Source of the DNA: JAAXKN01 sp050258415
GTDB lineage: Bacteria > Bacteroidota > Ignavibacteria > Ignavibacteriales > SURF-24
DNA length: 11,358 nt
NCBI GenBank assembly: GCA_050258415.1
Contig: JBLMYS010000121.1
Span: 1-11,358, forward strand
Reading direction: 5' to 3'
Both the position numbers and the translations under genes were made by a program. Below the pieces are notes generated by a model that saw nothing but the letters and a program-made list of their open reading frames with translations, was not told where the DNA came from and ran no database searches. Shown in pieces: positions 1 through 5,949 of this stretch (within the stretch, counting starts at the first letter, position 1; every line of letters begins with the position of its first letter).

Positions 1-121
1 TGTGGTAAATGCTTTCCTTTAAGTCCGGCTTCACCTCTGAAGTAAGTGTGGTGCCGGATTTATTCAGGTACGTAAGGCCTGCAAATGCAATTACAACGAG
101 AATAAGAAGGATGTTCTTCAT
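1..121 (-). CDS. N-terminal fragment of an exported or membrane-anchored protein (cut by window edge)
   Basis: An ATG at 119-121 read leftward opens a frame that stays open to the window edge, giving 40 codons that begin MKNILLILVVIAFAGLTYLN. A lysine followed by about 15 hydrophobic residues is the pattern of a signal peptide or N-terminal membrane anchor. No clear signal-peptidase site follows, so an anchored protein is slightly more likely than a secreted one. The rest of the visible part (KSGTTLTSEVKPDLKESIYH) is polar and matches no family I recognise. The upstream sequence (AATCAGGCA) is a poor ribosome binding site, so the start is not firmly fixed. An in-frame stop lies a short way upstream of the ATG. 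The body of the gene lies outside the window, so no function is assigned. Confidence 0.55.
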   Translation of the reverse strand, partial: MKNILLILVVIAFAGLTYLNKSGTTLTSEVKPDLKESIYH

Positions 122-260
122 TGCCTGATTACAGAGTTATTTGTTCATATAAATTTCTGTGGCCAATTATTAAAAATAAGCAGATCAAAAATAAGCACGT
201 TTGCGTTAAAACAAAATGTCGCCTGGGAATTAATTTAAGAGGCTGGATTCAATGGACGTG

Positions 261-294
261 AGGGATGCCTGGAACTATTTCCTCTGGCATCCCT
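261..294 (-). terminator. Intergenic stem-loop, possible 3' end of the small outer-membrane protein gene
   Basis: A perfect 9-bp inverted repeat, AGGGATGCC (261-269) and GGCATCCCT (286-294), has a 16-nt loop in which GGAA/TTCC can pair again. It lies 35 bp past the stop codon at 330, where a terminator is expected for that leftward gene. No run of T follows on the leftward strand, so it does not meet the usual criteria for an intrinsic terminator. It may instead be an mRNA-stabilising hairpin. The rest of 122-329 shows nothing else recognisable. Confidence 0.4.
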
Positions 295-329
295 GAAATT
301 GATTGATTATTTCTGTTCAAAAATAATCT

Positions 330-953
330 TTATAAGATAAACCTTAGCAGCAGATTCCCGGAAATTGAGCTGAGATTTATCTTCTCTTTTAGGTCAAAGT
401 CGTTTTCAATTCCTATCATATGAGTAGTCATATCAGTTTCAAGATAAGTGTATTTTAATTCAAATATTACGGAGATTGACTTTCCCGGGAATAAATTAAA
501 CCCTGCAAGAGCATTCAGCCCAAAGCTGTTTTCAAGATCATTTCCTTTTGCATAACCAATCGGATAAATACTAACTGCATTTTCTGCCCTGCTGCCATTT
601 GGAATATAGAACCCAAGACCGCCGCCCAAATAAAGCCCTGACATTTCTTTTGAGAGGTCATACAACAGATTCCCTTCAAACCCAGCCTGGGTATATGTAG
701 TCGACACAAAATATTTGTTTTTGTTATTAGCTGCAGATAAAACAAAAGAAGTGGAAAGTCTAAGTGAAATATCATTAATCATCCGGGACTCAACCAAAAT
801 ACTCAGGCCGCCTCCCGTCTTTAGATTTTTACTTATAAAAGGAACGTTTATACCGCCTCCAAGATTAAAATTCTGTGCGTAGATGAGATTTGTACAACTA
901 AAGAAAACTACCGTCACAATAAAAAGTAAATGGATGGCTTTATTTCTGTACAT
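330..953 (-). CDS. Small outer-membrane beta-barrel-like protein, function unknown
   Basis: This encodes 207 residues. The N-terminus (MYRNKAIHLLFIVTVVFFSC...) has a basic start, a hydrophobic core and a likely signal-peptidase I site after IYA, residue 26, so the mature protein would begin QNFNLGGG. The remainder has the alternating pattern of beta strands separated by glycine-, asparagine- and serine-rich turns. Examples are SLRLSTSFVLSA, GLYLGGGLGFYIPNG and SVIFELKYTYLET, as in porin-like or OmpW/OmpA-barrel-sized outer-membrane proteins of Bacteroidota-type bacteria. The end, LLLRFIL, is hydrophobic with an aromatic at -3, close to but not the classic terminal aromatic. The start is supported by AAGGA at 961-965, seven nt upstream. 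A cysteine at residue 20 (FFSC) resembles a lipobox only poorly. The gene stands alone, with the terminator of the next gene upstream of it. The specific family and ligand are not recognisable. Confidence 0.75.
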   Translation of the reverse strand: MYRNKAIHLLFIVTVVFFSCTNLIYAQNFNLGGGINVPFISKNLKTGGGLSILVESRMINDISLRLSTSFVLSAANNKNKYFVSTTYTQAGFEGNLLYDLSKEMSGLYLGGGLGFYIPNGSRAENAVSIYPIGYAKGNDLENSFGLNALAGFNLFPGKSISVIFELKYTYLETDMTTHMIGIENDFDLKEKINLSSISGNLLLRFIL

Positions 954-1073
954 TTTTCATTCCTTATTAAATAGCCATAGTGCATAAGTGATTGGAAATG
1001 TGCAGGAATATTGGTGAAATTAAATAAAAAAAGCAAGATTGCACCGGTGAAAACATTCGTCTTCGGGCAGAAG

Positions 1074-1103
1074 AAAAAAAAACCCGCCGATAGGGGCGGG
1101 TTT
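1074..1103 (-). terminator. Rho-independent terminator of the downstream hsp20 gene
   Basis: CCCGCC (1083-1088) pairs with GGCGGG (1095-1100) across a 6-nt loop, and flanking A/T pairs extend the stem. Read leftward it is followed by an uninterrupted run of T (plus-strand A 1074-1082). It lies 14 bp beyond the hsp20 stop codon at 1118. Confidence 0.92.
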
Positions 1104-1117
1104 CAAGAAAGGAGATA

Positions 1118-1516
1118 TTACTTTATCTCTATGTTTTTGGGTTTCAATCTTTCATGTTTTGGCATGTGAATAATAAGCTGGCCGTTCTCCAGACGCGCAT
1201 CTATCTTCGAGTCATCCACACCGTCTGAAATGTGGAACTTGCGGTAAAAATTGCCTATCTGAGTTTCATTTAAGATATACCTTTTGTTAACTCTGTCGTT
1301 GAAGTCTATCCTGCCCATTATTACAAGTTCGCCGTCTTCAAGCTTTATTCTCACATTCTCCTTCGAAACTCCCGGCATGTCGGCTATTAAAGTATACGCA
1401 TCCTCTGTTTCATATATATCTACAAGCGGACCAACCCAGCTTTCTTTTTCAAGGGCTTCATCCCAGTTTGTCTTCTGAGTCTCCTGTACCTGAACGAGAT
1501 CCTTATTGTTTTCCAT
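1118..1516 (-). CDS. Small heat shock protein, Hsp20/alpha-crystallin family (second copy)
   Basis: This is an ATP-independent cytoplasmic holdase that binds unfolding proteins and hands them to the DnaK system. I start it at the ATG at 1514-1516, giving 132 residues (MENNKDLVQV...), because a near-perfect AAAGGAGG ribosome binding site (1523-1530) sits six nt upstream. A longer frame starting at 1564 would place that site inside the coding sequence. The alpha-crystallin domain spans about residues 28-120, with the core motifs ADMPGVSKENVRIKLEDGEL and ARLENGQLIIHMPK (the usual A-x-x-x-n-G-x-L signature at 107-114). The C-terminus ends KNIEIK, which supplies the I-x-I motif used for oligomer assembly. 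The N-terminal arm is short and charged. A terminator separates it from dnaK upstream, so it has its own promoter. It is clearly diverged from the hsp20 at 3700-4134 and is not a recent duplicate. Confidence 0.95.
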   Translation of the reverse strand: MENNKDLVQVQETQKTNWDEALEKESWVGPLVDIYETEDAYTLIADMPGVSKENVRIKLEDGELVIMGRIDFNDRVNKRYILNETQIGNFYRKFHISDGVDDSKIDARLENGQLIIHMPKHERLKPKNIEIK

Positions 1517-1522
1517 TTTGCT

Positions 1523-1530
1523 CCTCCTTT
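1523..1530 (-). promoter_or_regulatory. Strong ribosome binding site that fixes the hsp20 start
   Basis: AAAGGAGG on the leftward strand lies six nt before the ATG at 1516. It excludes the upstream in-frame ATG at 1564. The other hsp20 gene has the same AAAGGAGGAG leader at 4141-4150. Confidence 0.85.
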
Positions 1531-1623
1531 GTAAAAATTTTATTTTTATAAAATTCATAATCATAACTCTTCCGAAAACATAATTTCAAACTTTTTTTGT
1601 AAAAGGAACCGGAAAGTTATTTG

Positions 1624-1660
1624 GAAAAAGCAGGGCAGGCTTTAAGACTCTGCCCTGCTT
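1624..1660 (-). terminator. Rho-independent terminator of dnaK
   Basis: A perfect 11-bp inverted repeat, AAGCAGGGCAG (1628-1638) and CTGCCCTGCTT (1650-1660), has an 11-nt loop. Read leftward it ends in a run of five T. It lies 9 bp beyond the dnaK stop codon and separates dnaK from the downstream hsp20. Confidence 0.93.
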
Positions 1661-1669
1661 AAAGAAAGA

Positions 1670-3613
1670 TTACTGTTTCTTTTTCTTTTCTTCTTCATCA
1701 ACAACTTCATAGGAAGCATCCTGCACGTCTTTTTCCTTGCCGGCTTCCTGCTGCTGAGCTCCGCCCTGAGCACCCTGGCCTCCAGGCTGTCCCTGAGGTT
1801 GGCCCTGAGCGCCGGACTGCTGGTACAACTGCGAAGCTACTTCGTTCCAGACCTTGTTGAGTGAATCTGTCGCAGCTTTTATTGTATCGGTATTGTTGCT
1901 TGCAATGGCGTCTTCCACCTTCTTGATTTCACTTTCAAGCCTGTTCCTGGAATCGGCCGGGATCTTGTCCTTCATCTCATCAAGCTGCTTCTTTGTCTGG
2001 AAGACAAGGTTGTCAGCCTGGTTCTTGATCTCAATACCTTCTTTTCTCTTCTTGTCTTCAGCTGCATGAGACTTGGCATCGTTTTTCATCTTCTCGATTT
2101 CGTCTTTATTCAAGCCGCTTGAAGATGTGATTCTGATGCTCTGCTCTTTTCCTGTACCACGGTCCTTTGCACCTACGTGCAGTATGCCGTTGGCATCTAT
2201 GTCAAAAGTCACTTCAATCTGAGGAATGCCTCTTGGTGCAGGCGGAATTCCATCCAAATGGAAGCGGCCTAAACTTCTGTTGTCACTGGCCATTGAGCGT
2301 TCACCCTGCAGAACGTGAATTTCAACCGAGGGCTGGCTGTCGCTTGCTGTTGAGAATATCTCACTCTTCTTTGTCGGTATTGTCGTATTGGCAGGAATTA
2401 AAGTTGTCATAACTCCGCCAAGAGTTTCAATACCGAGTGACAGAGGAGTAACATCCAGCAAGAGGACGTCTTTTACGTCGCCGGTAAGTACACCACCCTG
2501 TATAGCAGCACCAATAGCTACTACTTCATCGGGGTTAACACCTCTGTGGGGCTCTTTGTTGAAGAGTTTCTTTACAAGCTCCTGAACTTTCGGAACCCTG
2601 GTTGATCCACCGACTAAGATTACTTCATCGATCTGTGACGGTGTTACACCGGCATCACGCATAGCTTTTTCGCATGGGCCGACTGTTCTTTCAATCAGGT
2701 CGTCAATTAACTGCTCGAACTTAGCGCGTGTAATCGTAATGTTTAAGTGCTTGGGGCCTTCCTGAGTAGCTGTAATAAAAGGCAGATTTACGTCTGTCTG
2801 AAGTGAGTTCGACAGCTCAATTTTTGCCTTTTCAGCAGCTTCTTTCAGTCTCTGAAGAGCCATCGGATCGTTCCTCAGATCGATGCCTTCCTGCTTCTTA
2901 AATTCATCGGCCAGATAGTCTATAAGTCTCTGGTCAAAATCATCACCGCCAAGGTGACCGTCACCATTGGTGGATTTAACTTCAAAAACTCCCTCTCCAA
3001 GCTGGAGTATTGAAATATCAAATGTACCGCCGCCAAGATCATAAACTGCAACCAGCTCGTCCTTGCCTTTTTTGTCAAGGCCGTAAGCCAGAGCTGCTGC
3101 CGTAGGTTCGTTAATTATTCTTCTAACCTTAAGGCCTGCAATTTCACCTGCGTCTTTGGTTGCCTGGCGCTGTGAATCGTTGAAGTATGCAGGAACAGTT
3201 ATAACCGCCTCGGTTACTTCCTGGCCAAGGTAATCTTCAGCGGTCTTCTTCATTTTCTGAAGAATCATAGCGCTGATTTCAGGTGGTGAATACACCCTGT
3301 CACCTATCTTAACGCGTGCCGAGTTACCGTCGCCGGCAACAACCTGGTAAGGTACCTTTGTCATTTCTGAGGTGACCTCATCCATTCTTCTTCCCATAAA
3401 TCTCTTTATAGAAAAAACAGTGTTCTTCGGGTTTGTAACGGCCTGGCGCTTTGCAGACTGGCCTACAAGTCTTTCTCCGTTTTTTGTAAAAGCTACGATA
3501 GAAGGAGTTGTTCTACCGCCTTCGGAATTGGGAATAACCACCGGGTCGTTACCTTCCATAACCGCTACGCACGAGTTAGTAGTACCCAAGTCAATTCCTA
3601 TTATTTTTCCCAT
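1670..3613 (-). CDS. dnaK: Chaperone protein DnaK (Hsp70)
   Basis: This is the full-length bacterial Hsp70, 647 residues, an ATP-driven cytoplasmic foldase that works with DnaJ and GrpE. The nucleotide-binding domain covers about residues 1-380, with phosphate-1 motif IDLGTTNS (7-14), Lys70 in FSIKRFMGRR, phosphate-2 motif DLGGGTFDIS (192-201) and adenosine motif VGGSTRVP (334-341). The interdomain linker is DVLLLDVTP (382-390). The substrate-binding domain follows to about 500, then a helical lid. The tail from about 597 is low-complexity G/Q/A and ends in YEVVDEEEKKKKQ, an acidic/lysine terminus of the kind seen in many DnaKs. The start is supported by AAGGGGAG seven nt upstream. An hsp20 gene lies 86 bp upstream on the same strand and probably shares its transcript. 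No grpE, dnaJ or hrcA is present in the window. Confidence 0.98.
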   Translation of the reverse strand: MGKIIGIDLGTTNSCVAVMEGNDPVVIPNSEGGRTTPSIVAFTKNGERLVGQSAKRQAVTNPKNTVFSIKRFMGRRMDEVTSEMTKVPYQVVAGDGNSARVKIGDRVYSPPEISAMILQKMKKTAEDYLGQEVTEAVITVPAYFNDSQRQATKDAGEIAGLKVRRIINEPTAAALAYGLDKKGKDELVAVYDLGGGTFDISILQLGEGVFEVKSTNGDGHLGGDDFDQRLIDYLADEFKKQEGIDLRNDPMALQRLKEAAEKAKIELSNSLQTDVNLPFITATQEGPKHLNITITRAKFEQLIDDLIERTVGPCEKAMRDAGVTPSQIDEVILVGGSTRVPKVQELVKKLFNKEPHRGVNPDEVVAIGAAIQGGVLTGDVKDVLLLDVTPLSLGIETLGGVMTTLIPANTTIPTKKSEIFSTASDSQPSVEIHVLQGERSMASDNRSLGRFHLDGIPPAPRGIPQIEVTFDIDANGILHVGAKDRGTGKEQSIRITSSSGLNKDEIEKMKNDAKSHAAEDKKRKEGIEIKNQADNLVFQTKKQLDEMKDKIPADSRNRLESEIKKVEDAIASNNTDTIKAATDSLNKVWNEVASQLYQQSGAQGQPQGQPGGQGAQGGAQQQEAGKEKDVQDASYEVVDEEEKKKKQ

Positions 3614-3643
3614 TATTCGTCTCCCCTTTCTTTGTTAATAACT

Positions 3644-3679
3644 GCGGCAGAAAACAGTTTGTAGTTACACTTCTGCCGC
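3644..3679 (-). promoter_or_regulatory. Long-arm stem-loop between hsp20 and dnaK
   Basis: GCGGCAGAA (3644-3652) and TTCTGCCGC (3671-3679) form a perfect 9-bp inverted repeat with an 18-nt spacer. It lies after the hsp20 stop codon and 30 bp before the dnaK start. There is no T-run on either side, so it does not look like a standard terminator. It is not CIRCE, which has TTAGCACTC/GAGTGCTAA arms and a 9-nt spacer. It could be an mRNA processing or stability element that sets hsp20 against dnaK levels, a weak terminator, or an operator. Confidence 0.55.
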
Positions 3680-3699
3680 TCCTCTCATCCCAATAGTTT

Positions 3700-4134
3700 T
3701 TATGATAATTTAATTTCTTTTTCATTGACCGGTTTCGGATTGATCTTTTCCATTTTGATCATCAGAGTACCGTCTTCAAATTTTGCGTCAACTTTGTCGG
3801 AATCCACCTCAACAGGAAGTGTAAAGCTCCTTGTAAAGGTGCCGTATGTTCTCTCATTTCTGTAGAAGTTTTTATCCTTCTGCTCTTCGACTCTCTTCTT
3901 CTCACCTTTGAGTGTGAGAATGTTGTCGTGAAGCGTAATCTTTAAGTCATCTTTTCTGATTCCAGGCAGTTCAGCTTCAACATAAAGGTGCTTATCATCT
4001 TCAGAAATATCTATTCTCGGACTGAAGGCACCGGAAAGATCCATTCCGAATGCCGGGAAATCTTCGAAGTATCTCTGAATCCTGTTGCTGAAATTCTCCA
4101 GCTCTTTCATCGGTTCAAATTTAATGATCGCCAT
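3700..4134 (-). CDS. Small heat shock protein, Hsp20/alpha-crystallin family (first copy)
   Basis: This encodes 144 residues, a cytoplasmic holdase chaperone. A phenylalanine-rich N-terminal arm (IQRYFEDFPAFGMDLSGAF) precedes the alpha-crystallin domain at about 38-130. Hallmarks are SPRIDISEDD, YVEAELPGIRKDDLKITL, the YRNERTYGTFTRSFTLP segment and the AKFEDGTLMI signature (117-126). The C-terminal IKL (141-143) is the I-x-I/L oligomerisation motif. This is the common class A bacterial arrangement. The start at 4132-4134 is backed by AAAGGAGGAG at 4141-4150. It is the first gene of the likely hsp20-dnaK unit and has a sigma-54-like element about 40-55 bp upstream of its start. The neighbours fit its role, since DnaK refolds the clients that sHSPs hold. 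Confidence 0.96.
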   Translation of the reverse strand: MAIIKFEPMKELENFSNRIQRYFEDFPAFGMDLSGAFSPRIDISEDDKHLYVEAELPGIRKDDLKITLHDNILTLKGEKKRVEEQKDKNFYRNERTYGTFTRSFTLPVEVDSDKVDAKFEDGTLMIKMEKINPKPVNEKEIKLS

Positions 4135-4172
4135 AATCTTCTCCTCCTTTATTGTTTCTGTATTAATATTGA

Positions 4173-4189
4173 TTCAAGTGCCGTGCCAA
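4173..4189 (-). promoter_or_regulatory. Candidate sigma-54 (-24/-12) promoter for hsp20-dnaK
   Basis: The leftward strand reads TTGGCACGGCACTTGAA. Against the RpoN consensus YTGGCACGRNNNTTGCW it matches every specified position except the C of the -12 GC, which is A here. The spacing from the -24 GG to the -12 element is the required 10 nt. The start would fall near 4162, leaving a leader of about 28 nt with a strong ribosome binding site. A sigma-70 reading of the same stretch is possible: TTGGCA (4184-4189), 16 nt, ATTAAT (4162-4167). The assignment is therefore open. Confidence 0.5.
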
Positions 4190-4258
4190 ACTACAAAACC
4201 TTCAAAATAAACTAATTTTGAGGTTTTTAATCCATATACCTTTTGCCACGACGCCATT

Positions 4259-4309
4259 TTGACAGATTAACTGACATTATGTCATAAGAAACGACAAATT
4301 GACAGATTA
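4259..4309. promoter_or_regulatory. Cluster of TGACA half-sites, candidate activator or enhancer sites
   Basis: The 11-mer TTGACAGATTA occurs twice, at 4259-4269 and 4299-4309, exactly 40 bp apart. Between them lies the odd palindrome TGACAT-t-ATGTCA (4272-4284), and CGACA is at 4292-4296. That makes five GACA-type half-sites in about 50 bp, one of them inverted. The cluster is about 97-147 bp upstream of the start predicted from the sigma-54-like element, a usual distance for an upstream activator site. It also lies about 95-145 bp before the divergent biotin-ligase gene. Confidence 0.5.
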
Positions 4310-4393
4310 TGAAGAAATATGGCTGAATGAAGGCGGGCAGAAGAATTGAATTTTTATTTTTCCCTTTCTATTGCTAAATTTGTGTAAATAATC

Positions 4394-4406
4394 GAGGTAT
4401 AATTTG
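4394..4406 (+). promoter_or_regulatory. Ribosome binding site and TTG start of the biotin ligase
   Basis: GAGGT (4394-4398) lies five to six nt before TTG at 4404-4406. The first in-frame ATG comes only after the conserved EVESTN motif, so TTG is the plausible start. TATAAT at 4399-4404 sits directly after the GAGG. It is too close to the start to be a -10 box for a normal leader. Confidence 0.65.
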
Positions 4407-5177
4407 TTCAATTTTGAAGATTTTGAAATAAAGCTGGATACAGATGTAATTGGAAGAAACTTTATCTATTGTGAAGAAGTGGAATCAACGAATGCTCTCC
4501 TGCTCGAAGATGAAAGCGATATGAATCAAGACGGGACTGTTCTTCTGGCTGAGAAGCAGAATAACGGCCGCGGAAGAAAGGACAGGAAATGGTATAGCGC
4601 TAAGGACCAGAACCTGACATTTTCCATACTCCTTAAAAGGAGAATAAATGAAAAAAAGGTAAACCTGATCAACTTTGCAGCAGCCCTTGCAGTTTCATAT
4701 ACTCTTGAGAACCTGTTCCAGATCAGGGTAAACCTCAAATGGCCGAATGACGTTTTAATCGGGCGCTCCAAAATAGCAGGCATACTGATGGAGTCCACAA
4801 TCCGTGGAAATAAGATCAATAAGCTCGTTATTGGAATAGGATTTAACGTTAACCAGTCAATGTTTCAGGGGGCTTTCATAATCCCTCCCACTTCAATACA
4901 CAGGGAACTCAACCAGGAAGTGGAGCGTGAAAGGGTGCTTAGCGACCTGTTAAATAACTTCGAAAATCTCCTGGAGAGGATTGATGAAAATCCCGAAGGC
5001 GTACTTAACGACTGGAAGGAACGCTGCAGAATGCTGGGGGAAAAAATTACTATTCAGGATGAAAACCTGACAAAAAGCGGAATTTTTGAGGACGTTGATG
5101 AACAGGGATTCCTCCTGCTCAGAACGGACCGCGATACCGTGGAAAAGATCCACTTCGGGGACGTGAGTCTCAGATAA
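4404..5177 (+). CDS. birA: Biotin--[acetyl-CoA-carboxylase] ligase, catalytic domain only
   Basis: This enzyme activates biotin with ATP to biotinyl-5'-AMP and transfers it to a lysine of the biotin carboxyl carrier protein, feeding fatty-acid synthesis. The 257-residue protein has EVESTN (25-30), the biotinyl-AMP binding loop GRGRKDRKW (55-63), LKWPNDVLIG with the conserved lysine 112, KIAGILMES (123-131) and GIGFNVN (144-150). A small C-terminal beta domain follows to GDVSLR. It lacks the roughly 60-residue N-terminal helix-turn-helix of E. coli BirA. It is therefore expected to be a ligase only, not a biotin-operon repressor. It starts with TTG and is the first gene of a three-gene rightward operon, with coaX beginning one base after its stop codon. 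Confidence 0.95.
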   Translation: MFNFEDFEIKLDTDVIGRNFIYCEEVESTNALLLEDESDMNQDGTVLLAEKQNNGRGRKDRKWYSAKDQNLTFSILLKRRINEKKVNLINFAAALAVSYTLENLFQIRVNLKWPNDVLIGRSKIAGILMESTIRGNKINKLVIGIGFNVNQSMFQGAFIIPPTSIHRELNQEVERERVLSDLLNNFENLLERIDENPEGVLNDWKERCRMLGEKITIQDENLTKSGIFEDVDEQGFLLLRTDRDTVEKIHFGDVSLR

Positions 5178-5178
5178 C

Positions 5179-5949
5179 ATGACGCTTGCATGTGATATAG
5201 GTAATTCCAGGATAAAATTTGCTCTTTATGACAAATATGGCCTGAGGGAGCTTAAAATAAGCTCCCAAGGCTTACTGCCCCTGGACTGGTTCAGAAATAT
5301 TAAAATAAAAAATGTCGCCATTTCTTCTGTTGTTCCTTCCCTTACAGATGAGCTTTCTGAATATTTCTCAAAAGAGTTTAAGATTGAGCCTTTCGTCATT
5401 ACACACGAATCCCTGTTCAACCTGCAGATTGACTACGAAACCCCGCACTCACTCGGTATAGACAGGATCTGTTCGGCCGAAGGCGCCTTTGCGCTTTTCA
5501 AGGAATCGAAAGAATTCAAAGGCTATGATGAAAAAACCTTCATTATAACAATTGATCTGGGAACCGCTACAACTGTAAACATTGTAAAGTATAACGGTCT
5601 CTTCTCCGGCGGCATTATAATGCCCGGCATAATGACGATGACTAACTCGCTCAAGGTAAATACCGCACAGCTTCCGGAGATTTCAATAGAGCTGGACTAT
5701 AAGGGTTTTATTGGCAAAAATACGCGCTCATCGATTGCAAGCGGAATACTAAACTCCACACTGAGCTTAATTGAAAATTGCGTTTGCTACCTTAAAAGTG
5801 AGATGGGGGCCAAAGAGGTAAAACTCTATACAACGGGCGGTAATGCACCCATTATTGAAAAGCATCTTAAGTTTGAACATCTTATGGTTGAGGACCTCGT
5901 TCTTCGCGGGGTGAAATCAGTTTTTGAAAGGAATGTAATTCTTGGTTAA
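5179..5949 (+). CDS. coaX: Type III pantothenate kinase
   Basis: This phosphorylates pantothenate to 4'-phosphopantothenate, the first committed step of coenzyme A synthesis. It belongs to the ASKHA-fold type III family, which typically needs a monovalent cation and is not feedback-inhibited by CoA. The 256 residues begin MTLACDIGNSRIKFAL, which carries the phosphate-binding aspartate (D6). They continue with ISSVVPSL (48-55), PHSLGIDR (89-96, the pantothenate-binding GxDR segment), TIDLGTATTVN with catalytic-type D126, GGIIMPGI (144-151), and TTGGNA (219-224) in the C-terminal ATPase lobe. The length is normal for the family. The ATG at 5179 lies one base after the birA stop. The birA-coaX pairing recurs in many bacteria and is sometimes a gene fusion. 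The 3' end overlaps the next gene by 8 nt. Confidence 0.96.
   Translation: MTLACDIGNSRIKFALYDKYGLRELKISSQGLLPLDWFRNIKIKNVAISSVVPSLTDELSEYFSKEFKIEPFVITHESLFNLQIDYETPHSLGIDRICSAEGAFALFKESKEFKGYDEKTFIITIDLGTATTVNIVKYNGLFSGGIIMPGIMTMTNSLKVNTAQLPEISIELDYKGFIGKNTRSSIASGILNSTLSLIENCVCYLKSEMGAKEVKLYTTGGNAPIIEKHLKFEHLMVEDLVLRGVKSVFERNVILG

Noticed and set aside
894..896. Cysteine in VVFFSC of the 207-residue outer-membrane protein as a lipoprotein site
   Set aside because: The residues before it do not fit the lipobox, and a better signal-peptidase I site (IYA before Gln27) follows.
1064..1075. 12-bp sequence CGGGCAGAAGAA shared with 4334-4345
   Set aside because: A single 12-bp match in 11 kb is expected by chance, and the flanks are unrelated.
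1517..1564. N-terminal extension of the second hsp20 by 16 residues (MIMNFIKIKFLQ...)
   Set aside because: It would bury the near-perfect ribosome binding site at 1523-1530 inside the gene and adds residues unlike sHSP N-termini.
2167..2585. Open frames opposite dnaK (also at 1854-2069 and 3372-3638)
   Set aside because: They are antisense to a highly conserved gene, lack ribosome binding sites and have no recognisable protein features. They reflect codon composition of dnaK.
3614..3699. Possible CIRCE (HrcA) operator before dnaK
   Set aside because: The inverted repeat there has GCGGCAGAA arms and an 18-nt spacer. CIRCE is TTAGCACTC-N9-GAGTGCTAA, and no such sequence is present here or before either hsp20.
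4319..4335. Rightward sigma-54-like GG-N10-GC spacing (TGGCTGAATGAAGGC) before birA
   Set aside because: Only the GG and GC dinucleotides and their spacing fit. The CACG and TT parts of the consensus are absent, so it is likely chance.
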